Shown: in pieces, positions 1 through 9,778 of the stretch
Numbering within the stretch: position 1 is the first letter of the stretch
Layout of the letters: every line of letters begins with the position of its first letter
Position numbers and translations under genes: made by a program
Notes under the pieces: model-generated
Told to the model about the DNA's origin: nothing
Database searches by the model: none
What the model saw: only the letters and a program-made list of their open reading frames with translations
DNA from: Methylococcaceae bacterium UBA6146
Lineage (GTDB): Bacteria; Pseudomonadota; Gammaproteobacteria; Methylococcales; Methylomonadaceae
DNA length: 64,000 nucleotides
Assembly: GCA_002422395.1 (NCBI GenBank)
Contig: DIUY01000022.1
Location: 27,083-91,082 of the forward strand
Reading direction: 5' to 3'

Positions 1-975
1 GCGGAGACGGTCGGTTTGCATCTGGCCCTGACCGAAAAGCAGAAATTAATTGCCGATAAACAGCAGTTATTGGCACAGCAGAAAAACGAATTGGCTCTCT
101 TGCTACAGATGTTGCAGGAAAAAATACAAGTTAGCGGTTTTACCAGCCTCGACGAATTGCAACAGCAACTGGAATTGATCGCTAGCGGCTCCGAATTGGA
201 ACGGCACAAAGCGCAATTGGAGCAAGCGATGGCCGAGAAAATGTCGGCGTTGGACAACACCAGGCGGTTGCTCGACGCCGGGCTGGCGCGTATTGGCACC
301 GTGCCGGATATTGAGCAATTGGAACAGCAATTGAAAACGCTGGCCGAAAGAAAGGCTATTGCCCATTTTGAAATCGAGCGTTTGGAAAAATTGCTTAATC
401 AGCAACGCCAGCAGCAGCAACGCTATGATGTGTTAAACGCGCAGGTGCAGCAGCAACAGGCGCTTACTGACGCGTGTTTGGCGGAACTTGCGTTGCTTGG
501 CGCCGAACACGGCATGGCATTCCGCCGCCGGGTGCAGGCCAACCTTGCCGGACAGTTGTTGGCGCACACCAACGCCATGCTGGAAAAGCTCAGTGGCCGT
601 TATTATGTGCGGCAAAAGCCGAGTGAACAGGGCTTGGCGTTAGAAATCGAAGACACTTACCAAAACAATGTGCTGCGCATTCCAAAGACCTTATCAGGTG
701 GTGAGGGTTTTGTGGTCAGTTTGGCGCTTGCTTTAGGGCTTTCTGAAATGGCCAGCAACGGCAGATCGGTGGACTCTTTGTTTTTGGATGAAGGTTTTGG
801 GAATCTGGATGCCGAAACGCTTTATACCGTCATCAGCACGCTGGAAGGTTTACAAACGCACGGCAAAACGGTTGGCGTCATTTCGCACATCGAAGCCGTG
901 CAAAAGCGTTTTAAGGCACAGTTGCAAGTGGTCAAAAAACCCAATGGCATGGGCGAATTACGGCAAGTGTCCTAA
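1..975 (+). CDS. sbcC: Exonuclease subunit SbcC, C-terminal part (5'-truncated by window edge)
   Basis: SbcC is the Rad50-like ATPase of the SbcCD nuclease, which cleaves hairpin and palindromic DNA in the cytoplasm. The frame is open from base 1, so the start lies outside the window. The visible ~325 residues begin with a Gln/Leu/Glu-rich coiled-coil arm (to about residue 160). They end with the C-terminal ATPase half: signature motif TLSGGEGF near residue 228, Walker B SLFLDEGFGNLD near residue 258, and the switch histidine in VISHIEAVQ. sbcD would be expected just upstream, outside the window. It is convergent with the next gene. Confidence 0.93.
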   Translation, partial: AETVGLHLALTEKQKLIADKQQLLAQQKNELALLLQMLQEKIQVSGFTSLDELQQQLELIASGSELERHKAQLEQAMAEKMSALDNTRRLLDAGLARIGTVPDIEQLEQQLKTLAERKAIAHFEIERLEKLLNQQRQQQQRYDVLNAQVQQQQALTDACLAELALLGAEHGMAFRRRVQANLAGQLLAHTNAMLEKLSGRYYVRQKPSEQGLALEIEDTYQNNVLRIPKTLSGGEGFVVSLALALGLSEMASNGRSVDSLFLDEGFGNLDAETLYTVISTLEGLQTHGKTVGVISHIEAVQKRFKAQLQVVKKPNGMGELRQVS

Positions 976-983
976 GAGAGGAG

Positions 984-1009
984 GGGCGCAAAACATGTCT
1001 TGTGCGCCC
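984..1009. terminator. Hairpin behind sbcC
   Basis: GGGCGCA (984-990) pairs with TGCGCCC (1003-1009), directly after the sbcC stop. No T-run follows, so it is at best a weak or Rho-assisted terminator. It may instead stabilise the mRNA end. Confidence 0.4.
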
Positions 1010-1090
1010 TGACTGACGGGTCGGCAAAACGTTAAAAAATCGGTAGTGGGGAAACAGCGAATATTAAAATGCTTAAGTGACAGCTGAGCC

Positions 1091-1106
1091 AAAAAACATG
1101 TTTTTT
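1091..1106. repeat. Perfect 16-bp palindrome between convergent genes
   Basis: AAAAAACATGTTTTTT is a perfect palindrome in the gap between convergent sbcC and the GGDEF/EAL gene. It could act as a weak bidirectional terminator (A-run, short stem, T-run) or a protein site. No function can be assigned. Confidence 0.35.
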
Positions 1107-1153
1107 GATTCCAAAATATGATCACCATTTTTACCACCACCAAAAAATCTACG

Positions 1154-4100
1154 CTAGTGCATGTATTTGATTAATAACCCATCCATCTGCGTGGCCGAAA
1201 GCGGTTGCGCAAACAAATACCCTTGTACCTGCCTGCACCCTAGCTGTTGTAAAAAATCGGCCTGCACCTGGGTTTCCACACCCTCGGCAATACACTCGAT
1301 TTTCAGGCTGTCGGCCAACTTAATAATGGCGTAGACAATGGCCTCGTCGTCGGGGTCGCCGGGCACATCACGCACAAAAGACTGGTCTATTTTTAACCGA
1401 TCAACGGCAAAACGTTTTAGATAGGCGAGGCTAGAATAACCGGTGCCAAAATCATCAATCGAAAACCGCACCCCTTTTTGTTTCAGGGCTTTCACCACAA
1501 CCAACACTTTATCAGTGTCTGCCACCAACATCGACTCGGTCAGTTCCAGCTCCAAATAAACGGGCGGCAACTGGCTTTCTTGCAAACAGGCTTCGACGAG
1601 TTGCAGCAGGTTGTTACGCATAAATTGGGCGTAAGAGACGTTCACCGCCACCGTTAGCGGATGCCCCCTGTCCAGCCATAGTTTGGCTTGCAAACAAGCT
1701 TGCCGCATTACAAAGTGGCCTAGGTCAATGATAAAGCCATTGTCTTCGGCCACTTCGATAAACTCTGTTGGCGTCACCCGTCCGATTTGCGGATGTTGCC
1801 AACGCAGCAAAGCTTCCACGCCCAATAACTTGCCAGTGGCCAATTCAAATTGGGGCTGATAGTTCAGGAAAAATTGGTTTTGCCCTAAGCCTTGGCGCAT
1901 TTGCGCTTCCAGCCGCATCCGCCGCATGACTTTGTCGTTCATCGCTTCGGTAAAAAACTGGTAATTGTTGCGCCCGTTATTTTTTGCCTGATACAGCGCG
2001 GTGTCGGCTTTTTTCAACAAAGTGTCAAAATCCCCACCGTCGTGGGGATAGACGCTGATGCCGATGCTACAGGACAAATTCAATATGTTTTGCCCAATCT
2101 CGAAGGGCGCCGCCAACGTATTTAGCACTTTTTGCGCCACTTCCACTATATCATCCGAGATGTGCGCATCACTCAGCAGCACCACAAATTCGTCACCGCC
2201 AACACGGCTGACGGTATCGACTTCACGCACACAATGATTCAGGCGTCTGGCCGTCTCCAGCAGCAATTGGTCGCCCGCCGGATGCCCTAGGCTGTCGTTG
2301 ATATTTTTAAAATGATCCAAATCCAAGTACAGCATGCCGGCCATCACATTCTGCCTGTCCGCATGGGCTTTGGTTTGCTGAAACCGGTCACGCAATAAGC
2401 TCCGGTTCGGCAAGCCCGTGAGGGCGTCATGATGCGCCATGTGTTCAATCCGCTCTTGCGCCTGTTTATAGTCTGTAATATCCATAAACACGGCGATATA
2501 TTCAGTAACCTCGCCTTGCAAGGAGCGCACGGCACTGATGCCCAGCCATTGTGGATAGATTTCGCCATTTTTACGCCGGTTCCATATTTCCCCCTGCCAA
2601 TGGCCAGAATCTTGGATATCCTGCCACATGGCCTGGTAAAACGCTTCTTCGTGACGGCCTGACCGTAACAAGTTGGGCGTTTGGCCGATGGCTTCTTCAG
2701 CCAAATAGCCGGTGATGCGGGTAAAAGCTTTATTCACCGATAAAATGATGGCATTGGTGCTGGTGATCATGACGGCTTCGCGGCTAGAACGGAACACTTG
2801 CGCGTGCAGTTCCAGCATACGGTGGCTACGGTTGCGCTGTAACAAAGCCCACGTGTTATTGGCCAGCATTTCCAGCACGGTAATATCACCGTTATCATAA
2901 GGTCCGACTTTATTGCCCACGCCCATAATCATCACGACTTGCCCGCCATCCAACACCGGCACGCCTATGTGCCGTAGCAAGGTATGACCACACGGCAAAC
3001 CGCATTTTGGCGTTAAGCCCGGATAATCATTGTGTATCACTGGGTGGCGCTGGCGGAAACAATCCGCCCAAACCCCAGCTTGGGAAAGCGGGTAATGGTT
3101 GTCGTGCGCAGCCTCACATTTTTTTAAGGTCTCGGCTGACCAAATGCCTAAAGTCAGGGTTTCTTGGTCAGGATTGACAAAATGCACATAGCCCATGTGG
3201 CTATTGGTTAACGCCTCGGCCTGCTCCAAGGCAAAGCGCAGCAAAGCCGGTTCGTCCATGCTTGGCGCTTGGGTGGTCAGCTGCAAAAGGGCTTGGTTGC
3301 GTCGGGTCGTCAGCATGCGCTCCTGTTCGTTATAAAGACGGTTACAAAACCGCGAGACCAATTCAGCAATGGCATCGACGAACTGCTGCTCTTCATAAAA
3401 AAACGGGCCAATGTCCAAATCGTCATGTGTATTGCGGTAGCCCACGACGATTTCCCCCGCTGGTTGGTGCTCAACGGCAATGGCGCTACGCAAGCTTGCG
3501 GACATCTGCTGGGCGCCTGGCGTCTGAAACTGCTCGCCCTGTAAGCGGATGCTGACTTCGGCGTCTTCCGGATAGAACATGCCAGTGGGAACCAATGCCA
3601 GCACTTCAGCAAAAAAGGCCCCCCTATCCGCCATTTGATGGACAGCACGGGAAATGGCATAAATCGCGCTCAATTCCTTAACCCGTTCACGCAGTTGCAG
3701 CGCTTGTCCTTTTAACAGCAAATCGCGCTCAATCAGCTCATTGTCTTTCTGCTTCCGTGCGGCTATGTCCTCGACGATCATGACAAAATAATCAATGCCG
3801 CCATCGGCAGTACGCAAACAACTGGCAGCGACATGCGCATCCAATATCAAGCCATCCATGCAAATGAAACGCTTGTCCAGTTCGTAGCCATCAATGGCGT
3901 TGGCTTGCACCCGATTGAATTGCATGATCTCCCCAGCAATATCATCGGGGTGCGTCAGTTCTTGCCACGTCATGCGCAGCAACGCTTCGCGGCTATAACC
4001 CAACATTTCGCACAATTTCTCATTCACTTCAAGCCAGCCCTTATCGGCGCTGGTGGCGGCCATGCCGACCGGCGAGGCATCAAAATAAGCCATAAAATGC

Positions 4101-4723
4101 CGTTGGCTGGTTTCCAAGGCGCGGCGCTGGGCAAGGTTTTCAGTTTGATCGACAAGGGTCACTATCAGCTGGAGGGCCGATTCGTTATTAATCACGGGCA
4201 GCAAAGCGGCATGTAGATCAGCCACAAAGGGGTGTTGGGCGCCGTCTTGTAAGCCGACATTGCAGACTACCGCCTGGCCAGTGTCCTTGGCCCGCGCCAT
4301 CAAATTATTTAAACGGCTATGTTGCTGTTTTTGTACGAGGCGCGGCAAATAATGCGAGCGCAATTGGCTGTCTTTTAGGTTGAAACGCCGGACGGCCGCA
4401 TCGTTACATTCTAAGATCACGCCAATTTCATCCACCACTAACGCGGGCAACGGCAAGGAGGCGAAGAGGTTGCCGAAGCGGCGTAATGCGTTGTCACTAA
4501 TCAGTTGGCTTTGCCGGAGTTCATCATTTTGGATCTCCAGCTCAGCCTGGTAAATTTTTAAGTTTTCCACCATCTTTGTAATGTCGGCGTCTTCAAGCCC
4601 GGCGTCTCTTAAGGCAAAATCAAAGTCGCCGTCACGCAATGCCTTGATGGCGGTTTGGCGTAGCGCTTCGTCAACTTGGGATAAGCTGGTTTTGTTGGTT
4701 CGCGGCGCTTTTTTTTCAGCCAT
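1154..4723 (-). CDS. PAS/GAF sensor diguanylate cyclase/phosphodiesterase (GGDEF-EAL)
   Basis: Predicted cytoplasmic cyclic-di-GMP turnover enzyme of about 1189 residues. After a helical N-terminus come two PAS domains (roughly 80-190 and 205-325), a GAF domain (~470-630), a third PAS (~640-750), GGDEF (~765-925, intact GGDEF near 840) and EAL (~945-1185, EALLRW near 969). Both catalytic signatures look intact, so it may be bifunctional. No membrane segment is seen. The ATG at 4723 overlaps the stop of the upstream CheB/CheR gene by 8 bases and has GACGGGG a few bases ahead; ATGs at 4729 and 4759 are possible but fit worse. The overlap implies translational coupling with the CheB/CheR fusion. 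The signal sensed is unknown. Confidence 0.93.
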   Translation of the reverse strand: MAEKKAPRTNKTSLSQVDEALRQTAIKALRDGDFDFALRDAGLEDADITKMVENLKIYQAELEIQNDELRQSQLISDNALRRFGNLFASLPLPALVVDEIGVILECNDAAVRRFNLKDSQLRSHYLPRLVQKQQHSRLNNLMARAKDTGQAVVCNVGLQDGAQHPFVADLHAALLPVINNESALQLIVTLVDQTENLAQRRALETSQRHFMAYFDASPVGMAATSADKGWLEVNEKLCEMLGYSREALLRMTWQELTHPDDIAGEIMQFNRVQANAIDGYELDKRFICMDGLILDAHVAASCLRTADGGIDYFVMIVEDIAARKQKDNELIERDLLLKGQALQLRERVKELSAIYAISRAVHQMADRGAFFAEVLALVPTGMFYPEDAEVSIRLQGEQFQTPGAQQMSASLRSAIAVEHQPAGEIVVGYRNTHDDLDIGPFFYEEQQFVDAIAELVSRFCNRLYNEQERMLTTRRNQALLQLTTQAPSMDEPALLRFALEQAEALTNSHMGYVHFVNPDQETLTLGIWSAETLKKCEAAHDNHYPLSQAGVWADCFRQRHPVIHNDYPGLTPKCGLPCGHTLLRHIGVPVLDGGQVVMIMGVGNKVGPYDNGDITVLEMLANNTWALLQRNRSHRMLELHAQVFRSSREAVMITSTNAIILSVNKAFTRITGYLAEEAIGQTPNLLRSGRHEEAFYQAMWQDIQDSGHWQGEIWNRRKNGEIYPQWLGISAVRSLQGEVTEYIAVFMDITDYKQAQERIEHMAHHDALTGLPNRSLLRDRFQQTKAHADRQNVMAGMLYLDLDHFKNINDSLGHPAGDQLLLETARRLNHCVREVDTVSRVGGDEFVVLLSDAHISDDIVEVAQKVLNTLAAPFEIGQNILNLSCSIGISVYPHDGGDFDTLLKKADTALYQAKNNGRNNYQFFTEAMNDKVMRRMRLEAQMRQGLGQNQFFLNYQPQFELATGKLLGVEALLRWQHPQIGRVTPTEFIEVAEDNGFIIDLGHFVMRQACLQAKLWLDRGHPLTVAVNVSYAQFMRNNLLQLVEACLQESQLPPVYLELELTESMLVADTDKVLVVVKALKQKGVRFSIDDFGTGYSSLAYLKRFAVDRLKIDQSFVRDVPGDPDDEAIVYAIIKLADSLKIECIAEGVETQVQADFLQQLGCRQVQGYLFAQPLSATQMDGLLIKYMH

Positions 4724-7703
4724 TAGCATCCCCGTCAACCCATTCGGTAATGTTGACATGACTGACCACCACCCCGCCTGAGATATGTTTGACCGGTGCC
4801 GCGTACATTAGAAACCAACGCCGCTCGGTAGGGGAATGGCAGGGATATTTGATGGAAAAGTTGCCTTGTCCGCCTGTCAGCAACTTACGGATGCCCTGCA
4901 ATACCCGTTGCGCGACCTCGGCATCGGCACCCGCACCGTCTTGGATTTGGCATACGTCCAGGTAATTGGCGCCAGGGCCACTGTGCGCCAGTCCTCGCTC
5001 GCCATTGTGCTCGGCAAACTCACGCCAGGCTTGGTTGACCAGCGTAATGCGGCCGGTGGGGTTGAGGACGGCGATATGTTCCGGTAAAGAGTCCAAAATG
5101 CCTTGTAGGCGTTGCATATCTTTCAAATGGGTTATCTCGAAAAAGGTCACCACCGCGCCGGTGATGTTGCGCGGACGGTCGAAATACGGCAAGGAGCGCA
5201 CCAGATACCAATGCCCGTCCCAAGTTTTCACTTCACGTTCGGTGACTTGGGCGGTCTCCATAACCCGGTGTAAGTCGGCGACAAATTCCGGATAATCCAT
5301 GGTATGGCTGAAGTCATCAATGGCGCGGCCAAGATCGCCTTCGCGGATACGGAAGATTTTACTGGCTTGCGCAGTAAAGCGGGTCAATTTTAGGCTGCTA
5401 TCGACAAACACCATAGGAATCAGCGCCGCCTTGGCCATGTTGTCCAGATCGGCGTTCATGCGGTTGAGGATTTCAATTTTTTCTTGGTTTTCCGAATTGA
5501 CCGTGTACAGTTCTTCGTTGACCGATTGCAGCTCTTCGTTAGTGCTTTGCAGCTCTTCATTGGACGCCATAAGTTCTTCGTTGGTGGCCTGCAATTCTTC
5601 GTTGGAGGTTTCCAATTCTTCAATGGTGGCTTGCAAGCTGTCGCGGGTGACGGACAGATCACGTTCCAGGGAATGTATCCGCTCACTCGTCACCGCGCTG
5701 ACATCAATGGCCGGAGCCTGTAACGGGGAGGCTTCGTTAGTCTCTTGCGCTTCAAAAACCATTAAAAAATAACGCTCTGGGCTGGCTTGCGATGCGACCG
5801 GACGCACCACTACCCGAACCAGTTCGGGGCTGCCTGTGCCAGGTTCAATCAGCTGTAATTCAGACTTTAGCGGGGTATTTTCTTTGGCCACCTTGTGCAA
5901 TAAGGCAATGCCGACCGGAGCCAGCTTGCCCACCAGCAGTTTGGAAACTTCTAGGCTAGCATTGCCTTCAGGGATGCGCATATAGCGCTGGGCGTCGCCA
6001 TAGACATGCACCAATTCGCGTTCGCCGTTGATCAGCAGGGCGGGGGGCGCATAGCTTTTCAGCAATTGCGCCAGGCCACCTTCGATAATGCCGGACTCGG
6101 ACAAACCCTTGTGCGGACGGCTCACGTGGCTAATGCGCAAGCGGTTTTCAATGCGATGGGTGCTGTTTTTAAAGTCCAACGGCAAGCTGACGGGGCGCAA
6201 TAAGCGATATATTTTGTGCTTGGCGTTGACGACGGCAAAATCCTTGTACACCACGCCCAACGATTCACTGGAGCCTAATAACAAATAGCCGTTTTGGGTC
6301 AGCGCATATTGAAAGCGCAACAGGGCTTTTTCTTGGGCGGGTGTTTCAAAATAAATCAGGGTGTTGCGGCAACTCACCAGATTTATACGGGTAAACGGCG
6401 GGTCTTCCAAAATATTGTGGCGGGCAAACACGATGTGCTGGCGAATGTCGCTTTTAACCACGAACTGGTTGCCGTTACGGGTGAAAAAACGTTCCAGACG
6501 TTCGCTGGACAGCTCGTTGACAATGCCTTCCGGGTAAATCCCGGTACTGGCAAAATCTATATGTTGCTGCTCGACATCTGTGGCGAAAATTTTTAATTGC
6601 GGCCAGCGTTTTAAGCGGTCGAAAGCTTCGGCAAACAAAATGGCAAGGCTGTAAGCCTCTTCACCGGTCGAACAGCCAGCCACCCAAACCCTGATGGATT
6701 GGGCTTCACGCTGTTCTTCAACAAGGCTTTTGATCACCAGGCGCTCCATTTCCCCGAAGGTTTCCGAGTCGCGGAAAAAGTTAGTGACGGGAATCAAGGT
6801 GTGCCGTTTAAGGGTCAGCACTTCGCAATGGTCATTTTCCAACAACGCCAGATAACTGGCCAAATCACCGATATGCCGCACCTGCATGCGCCGCTCGATA
6901 CGGCGCATGACAGTCGTCGGTTTGTATTCCTTAAAATTGATGCCGCCCACTTGATAGAGCAAATGAAAAATGCCCTCCATGGGATTGCCGGTGGCGCTGT
7001 GCGGGTTTTCCGGCACTTTGACGGTGGGCGGATAGGTGTTGGCAACATGCGCCACCACGCGTGCCGCCAACAATTCGGGCGGCAGCACTTCATCCACCAA
7101 GCCGGTGGCGATCACACTGCGTGGCATGCCATCGAATTTGGCGGTTTCGAGGTCTTGTGCCAATAAAAAACCGCCGGCGTCATTGATTGCCACCGCCCCC
7201 CGGGTGCCATCGGAACCGGTGCCGGACAGAATCACGCCGATGCAACGGTTGCCGAATTCTTTAGCTAGGGAATTGAAAAACAAGTCGATGGGCAGGCTCA
7301 AACCATGTGGGCTTTTAGGAGTCAGCTGCAACTGGTCGCCGGCCATGGTCATGTTTTTGCCGGGCGGGATCAGGTAGACATGGTTGGCTTGAACCGCCAG
7401 GCCATTTTCAGCCATTAGCACCGGCATTTCGGTGTGCCGGGCCAGCAGATTGTCCATCATGCTTTTGTGGTCGGGCGACAAATGCTGGATCACTACGATG
7501 GCGGCGCCGGAATCGACCGCCAGCGCGTCAAAAAAACGCTCCAGCGCATCCAAGCCGCCTGCGGAAGCGCCAATGGCGACAACATAGCCGCTAAAGCCGT
7601 GCTTGCCAGTTTTTTTCCGATGGGGACTTTCAGGTTTTTCTGACGCTAGCGCGTCAGCCTCAGCAGCCAATAATTGCTGGGTTTTGGGAATGTTTCGCGC
7701 CAT
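4716..7703 (-). CDS. CheB-CheR fusion with coiled coil and PAS domains
   Basis: A 995-residue fusion of a chemotaxis-type methylesterase and methyltransferase. The CheB domain (~40-225) keeps the catalytic Ser47 (GASAGG), His74 (QHLSPDH) and Asp165 (SGTGSDGT) but has no N-terminal receiver. The CheR domain (~235-500) has the SAM-binding VWVAGCSTGEEAYS. A coiled coil follows (~680-745) built on near-perfect heptads of NEELQ/S type, then two PAS-like modules to the end. Such hybrids are usually linked to non-flagellar sensory pathways. No CheA, CheW or chemoreceptor is nearby; the coupled downstream partner is the GGDEF/EAL protein. Methyl-group substrates are unknown. Confidence 0.93.
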   Translation of the reverse strand: MARNIPKTQQLLAAEADALASEKPESPHRKKTGKHGFSGYVVAIGASAGGLDALERFFDALAVDSGAAIVVIQHLSPDHKSMMDNLLARHTEMPVLMAENGLAVQANHVYLIPPGKNMTMAGDQLQLTPKSPHGLSLPIDLFFNSLAKEFGNRCIGVILSGTGSDGTRGAVAINDAGGFLLAQDLETAKFDGMPRSVIATGLVDEVLPPELLAARVVAHVANTYPPTVKVPENPHSATGNPMEGIFHLLYQVGGINFKEYKPTTVMRRIERRMQVRHIGDLASYLALLENDHCEVLTLKRHTLIPVTNFFRDSETFGEMERLVIKSLVEEQREAQSIRVWVAGCSTGEEAYSLAILFAEAFDRLKRWPQLKIFATDVEQQHIDFASTGIYPEGIVNELSSERLERFFTRNGNQFVVKSDIRQHIVFARHNILEDPPFTRINLVSCRNTLIYFETPAQEKALLRFQYALTQNGYLLLGSSESLGVVYKDFAVVNAKHKIYRLLRPVSLPLDFKNSTHRIENRLRISHVSRPHKGLSESGIIEGGLAQLLKSYAPPALLINGERELVHVYGDAQRYMRIPEGNASLEVSKLLVGKLAPVGIALLHKVAKENTPLKSELQLIEPGTGSPELVRVVVRPVASQASPERYFLMVFEAQETNEASPLQAPAIDVSAVTSERIHSLERDLSVTRDSLQATIEELETSNEELQATNEELMASNEELQSTNEELQSVNEELYTVNSENQEKIEILNRMNADLDNMAKAALIPMVFVDSSLKLTRFTAQASKIFRIREGDLGRAIDDFSHTMDYPEFVADLHRVMETAQVTEREVKTWDGHWYLVRSLPYFDRPRNITGAVVTFFEITHLKDMQRLQGILDSLPEHIAVLNPTGRITLVNQAWREFAEHNGERGLAHSGPGANYLDVCQIQDGAGADAEVAQRVLQGIRKLLTGGQGNFSIKYPCHSPTERRWFLMYAAPVKHISGGVVVSHVNITEWVDGDANG

Positions 7704-7834
7704 GATGCGAAGAAACCTCGTGTTGTTATTGGAACATTGTCAATTGCATCTTTATAGCGCAATTTACGGTGCTTGTCTGCCCTATTACAAAAGGGCTTGG
7801 GTGGTGGGTTAAATCTGTAGCACGTTGATAAGCT

Positions 7835-7882
7835 GGAGTGCAAGCCTTGGTTTGCCTCAGTACAAGCCAAGGCTTGTACTCC
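7835..7882. repeat. Long hairpin between two minus-strand genes
   Basis: The arms 7835-7850 and 7867-7882 are 16-base inverted repeats with one mismatch and a 16-base loop. It sits between the 184-aa gene and the CheB/CheR gene. It may be a REP-like element or a transcription attenuator. Confidence 0.6.
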
Positions 7883-7893
7883 AACCACTACAT

Positions 7894-8448
7894 TTAACCC
7901 CCTACCAGGGCTTCCATCTCGTTAGCGAGCGTCTCCTGGCAAGCCGGGCAAATGCCGTAGACCACCAGCCAATGGCCCCGGCCCTGTGCTGAAGCCAATT
8001 GCCCGGCTTCTTGCCAAATATTTTGATGGTTGATCCGATTACAAAGGCTACAGCGCACCAGCGTCTGTTTGCTGCGCTCTTTAGCGCAGGTTATTAAAAC
8101 CGGCCGGGCAATCGGCTCTTGCCGGAGCAACTGGCAAGTGATGCGTAATTGTCCGTGGGCTTCGGGCTTGACAGTCATGCGCATAAAGCGTTTTTCAGTG
8201 GGGGCGTCACAACGGAAATCAATATTGGCTGATGCGTTGGCAATACGGACTTTGCCAAATATATCCAGCCAGAGCTGTTTGGTCACCTTGCCGCTGATAA
8301 AATTAAGCAAAGGCTGGCCAATGACCCTATCAGCAGTCAGGTGGTTGCCGTTGTTGCCCGCTGCAAATCCATCCCAAGCCCCGCCGATAGCGAGGATTAT
8401 ATTATCTTGATCGAGCACATATTCTAATGTGTTTTGGGGCAATTGCAT
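7894..8448 (-). CDS. Hypothetical protein with PAS-like N-terminus and CxxC pairs
   Basis: I do not recognise this 184-residue protein. The first ~115 residues read like a small PAS sensor fold (an LEYVLDQDNIILAIGGAWDGFA-like opening, then a V/I-rich core). The C-terminus carries two CxxC pairs, CSLC (~133-136) and CPAC (~169-172), which could form one zinc or redox site. It lies upstream of, and on the same strand as, the two signalling genes, so it may belong to the same sensory unit. A repeat element ends just upstream of its start. Confidence 0.75.
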   Translation of the reverse strand: MQLPQNTLEYVLDQDNIILAIGGAWDGFAAGNNGNHLTADRVIGQPLLNFISGKVTKQLWLDIFGKVRIANASANIDFRCDAPTEKRFMRMTVKPEAHGQLRITCQLLRQEPIARPVLITCAKERSKQTLVRCSLCNRINHQNIWQEAGQLASAQGRGHWLVVYGICPACQETLANEMEALVGG

Positions 8449-8465
8449 GTCTTGTACAGTTTGGG

Positions 8466-8576
8466 TAAGTACATACTAAAAAGTTTTAGGGCTACGGCAG
8501 CCCGTCCTCGTTTGCGCCCCAGAGGGTGAAGGACGTGCAGTCGTTTTGTACCGAAAAACTTATTAATAATCACTTA
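8466..8576 (-). repeat. MITE-like repeat, copy A
   Basis: A 111-bp element whose ends are imperfect inverted repeats (19 of 26 positions match; outermost TAAGT). It has an inner palindrome built on CGACTGCxCGTCC and GGACGGGCxGxCG. It is the reverse complement of the copy at 9779-9889 on the other side of pyrD. No coding capacity is seen. Confidence 0.8.
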
Positions 8577-8730
8577 AGCATCAAATCAATGGAAGGGCAG
8601 GATGGGTGGCTTCCCGCTGGAGACCGCGCCATCAATTAAGCAGTTGCACGTTAACGGCCACTAAACTTTAAAGCGCCTTGTTGGTGTTTTTTGCACCGCA
8701 GGTAAACCCAAAAATGGCGCGAATGGCTTG

Positions 8731-9762
8731 TTAGCCGCGCTTAGCGCCGTGCAAATCGCCTGCAATAGTGGCCACTAACTGGGGGCCTTGATAAATAAGC
8801 CCAGTATAGATTTGCACTAAGCTAGCGCCGGCGGTTATTTTTTCTTGGGCGTCGGCGGCGCTGGCAATTCCCCCTGCGGCAATGATCGGGCAGCGGCCAT
8901 TTAATTCAACTGCCAAGCTGCGGATTACCGTTGTGGCTTTCGCTTTAACCGGCGCACCACTTAAACCGCCGGTTTCATGGGCGAGCGGATGGTCCCCCAA
9001 CATGTCGCGGGCTATGGTGGTGTTGGTCGCTATCACGCCATCAATAGCAAAATCCAACAGCAATTTGGCGATATGGCTGATTTCCTCGGCTGTCAAATCG
9101 GGTGCGATTTTTAGCACCAATGGCACATAGCGGCCATGTTCTTGCTGTAACTTAAGTTGCTCTTCTTTTAATGCGCCAATAAGTTTTTTAATTTCGTCGC
9201 CTTGCTGCAATTGGCGTAAATTTTGGGTGTTCGGGGAAGAGATGTTAATTGTGACGTAACTGGCTGACGTATAAGCTTTTCGCAACCCCAGCAAGTAATC
9301 ATCAGCAGCGTTGGCAATCGGCGTGTCAAAATTTTTACCGATGTTGATGCCTAAAATGCCGGGGTATCTGCTCTGTTTCACTTGGGCCAGCAAATGGTCT
9401 ATGCCCAAGTTATTAAAGCCCATGCGGTTAATAATCGCTTGATGTTCAGGCAGCCTGAACATGCGTGGCTTAGGGTTGCCAGGTTGCGGGCGGGGGGTGA
9501 CGGTGCCTATTTCGATAAAACCAAAGCCTAGAGCGGCGAGCGCATTAATATAGTCACCGTTTTTATCCAATCCCGCCGCCAATCCCACCGGATTTTTAAA
9601 AGTCAGCCCCATCACCGTGACAGGTTTGTCTTGGACGGTAGGGTAAAGCAGTTTTGCCAGACCTGATTGGTGCGCCAGCTTTAACAGTTTAAGTGTCGCA
9701 TCATGGGCGGTTTCTGGGTTTAGGGAAAATAGTAACGGGCGTAGTAATGGGTATAGGTTCAT
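8731..9762 (-). CDS. pyrD: Dihydroorotate dehydrogenase (quinone), class 2
   Basis: Membrane-associated flavoenzyme that oxidises dihydroorotate to orotate with quinone as acceptor, the fourth step of UMP synthesis. The 343-residue length and N-terminal amphipathic extension (MNLYPLLRPLLFSLNPETAHD) are typical of class 2. Family blocks include NPVGLAAGLDKNGD, the INRMGFNNLG block, the SSPNTxxLR loop with the catalytic Ser region, and the FMN-binding GGIASAADA near the C-terminus. It is monocistronic by context, enclosed by two inverted repeat copies. Confidence 0.97.
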   Translation of the reverse strand: MNLYPLLRPLLFSLNPETAHDATLKLLKLAHQSGLAKLLYPTVQDKPVTVMGLTFKNPVGLAAGLDKNGDYINALAALGFGFIEIGTVTPRPQPGNPKPRMFRLPEHQAIINRMGFNNLGIDHLLAQVKQSRYPGILGINIGKNFDTPIANAADDYLLGLRKAYTSASYVTINISSPNTQNLRQLQQGDEIKKLIGALKEEQLKLQQEHGRYVPLVLKIAPDLTAEEISHIAKLLLDFAIDGVIATNTTIARDMLGDHPLAHETGGLSGAPVKAKATTVIRSLAVELNGRCPIIAAGGIASAADAQEKITAGASLVQIYTGLIYQGPQLVATIAGDLHGAKRG

Positions 9763-9778
9763 GATGGCTTAGGGCGGT

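Noticed and set aside
5484..5772. Long plus-strand frames opposite the CheB/CheR coiled coil
   Set aside because: They mirror the repetitive NEEL codons of the real gene on the minus strand.
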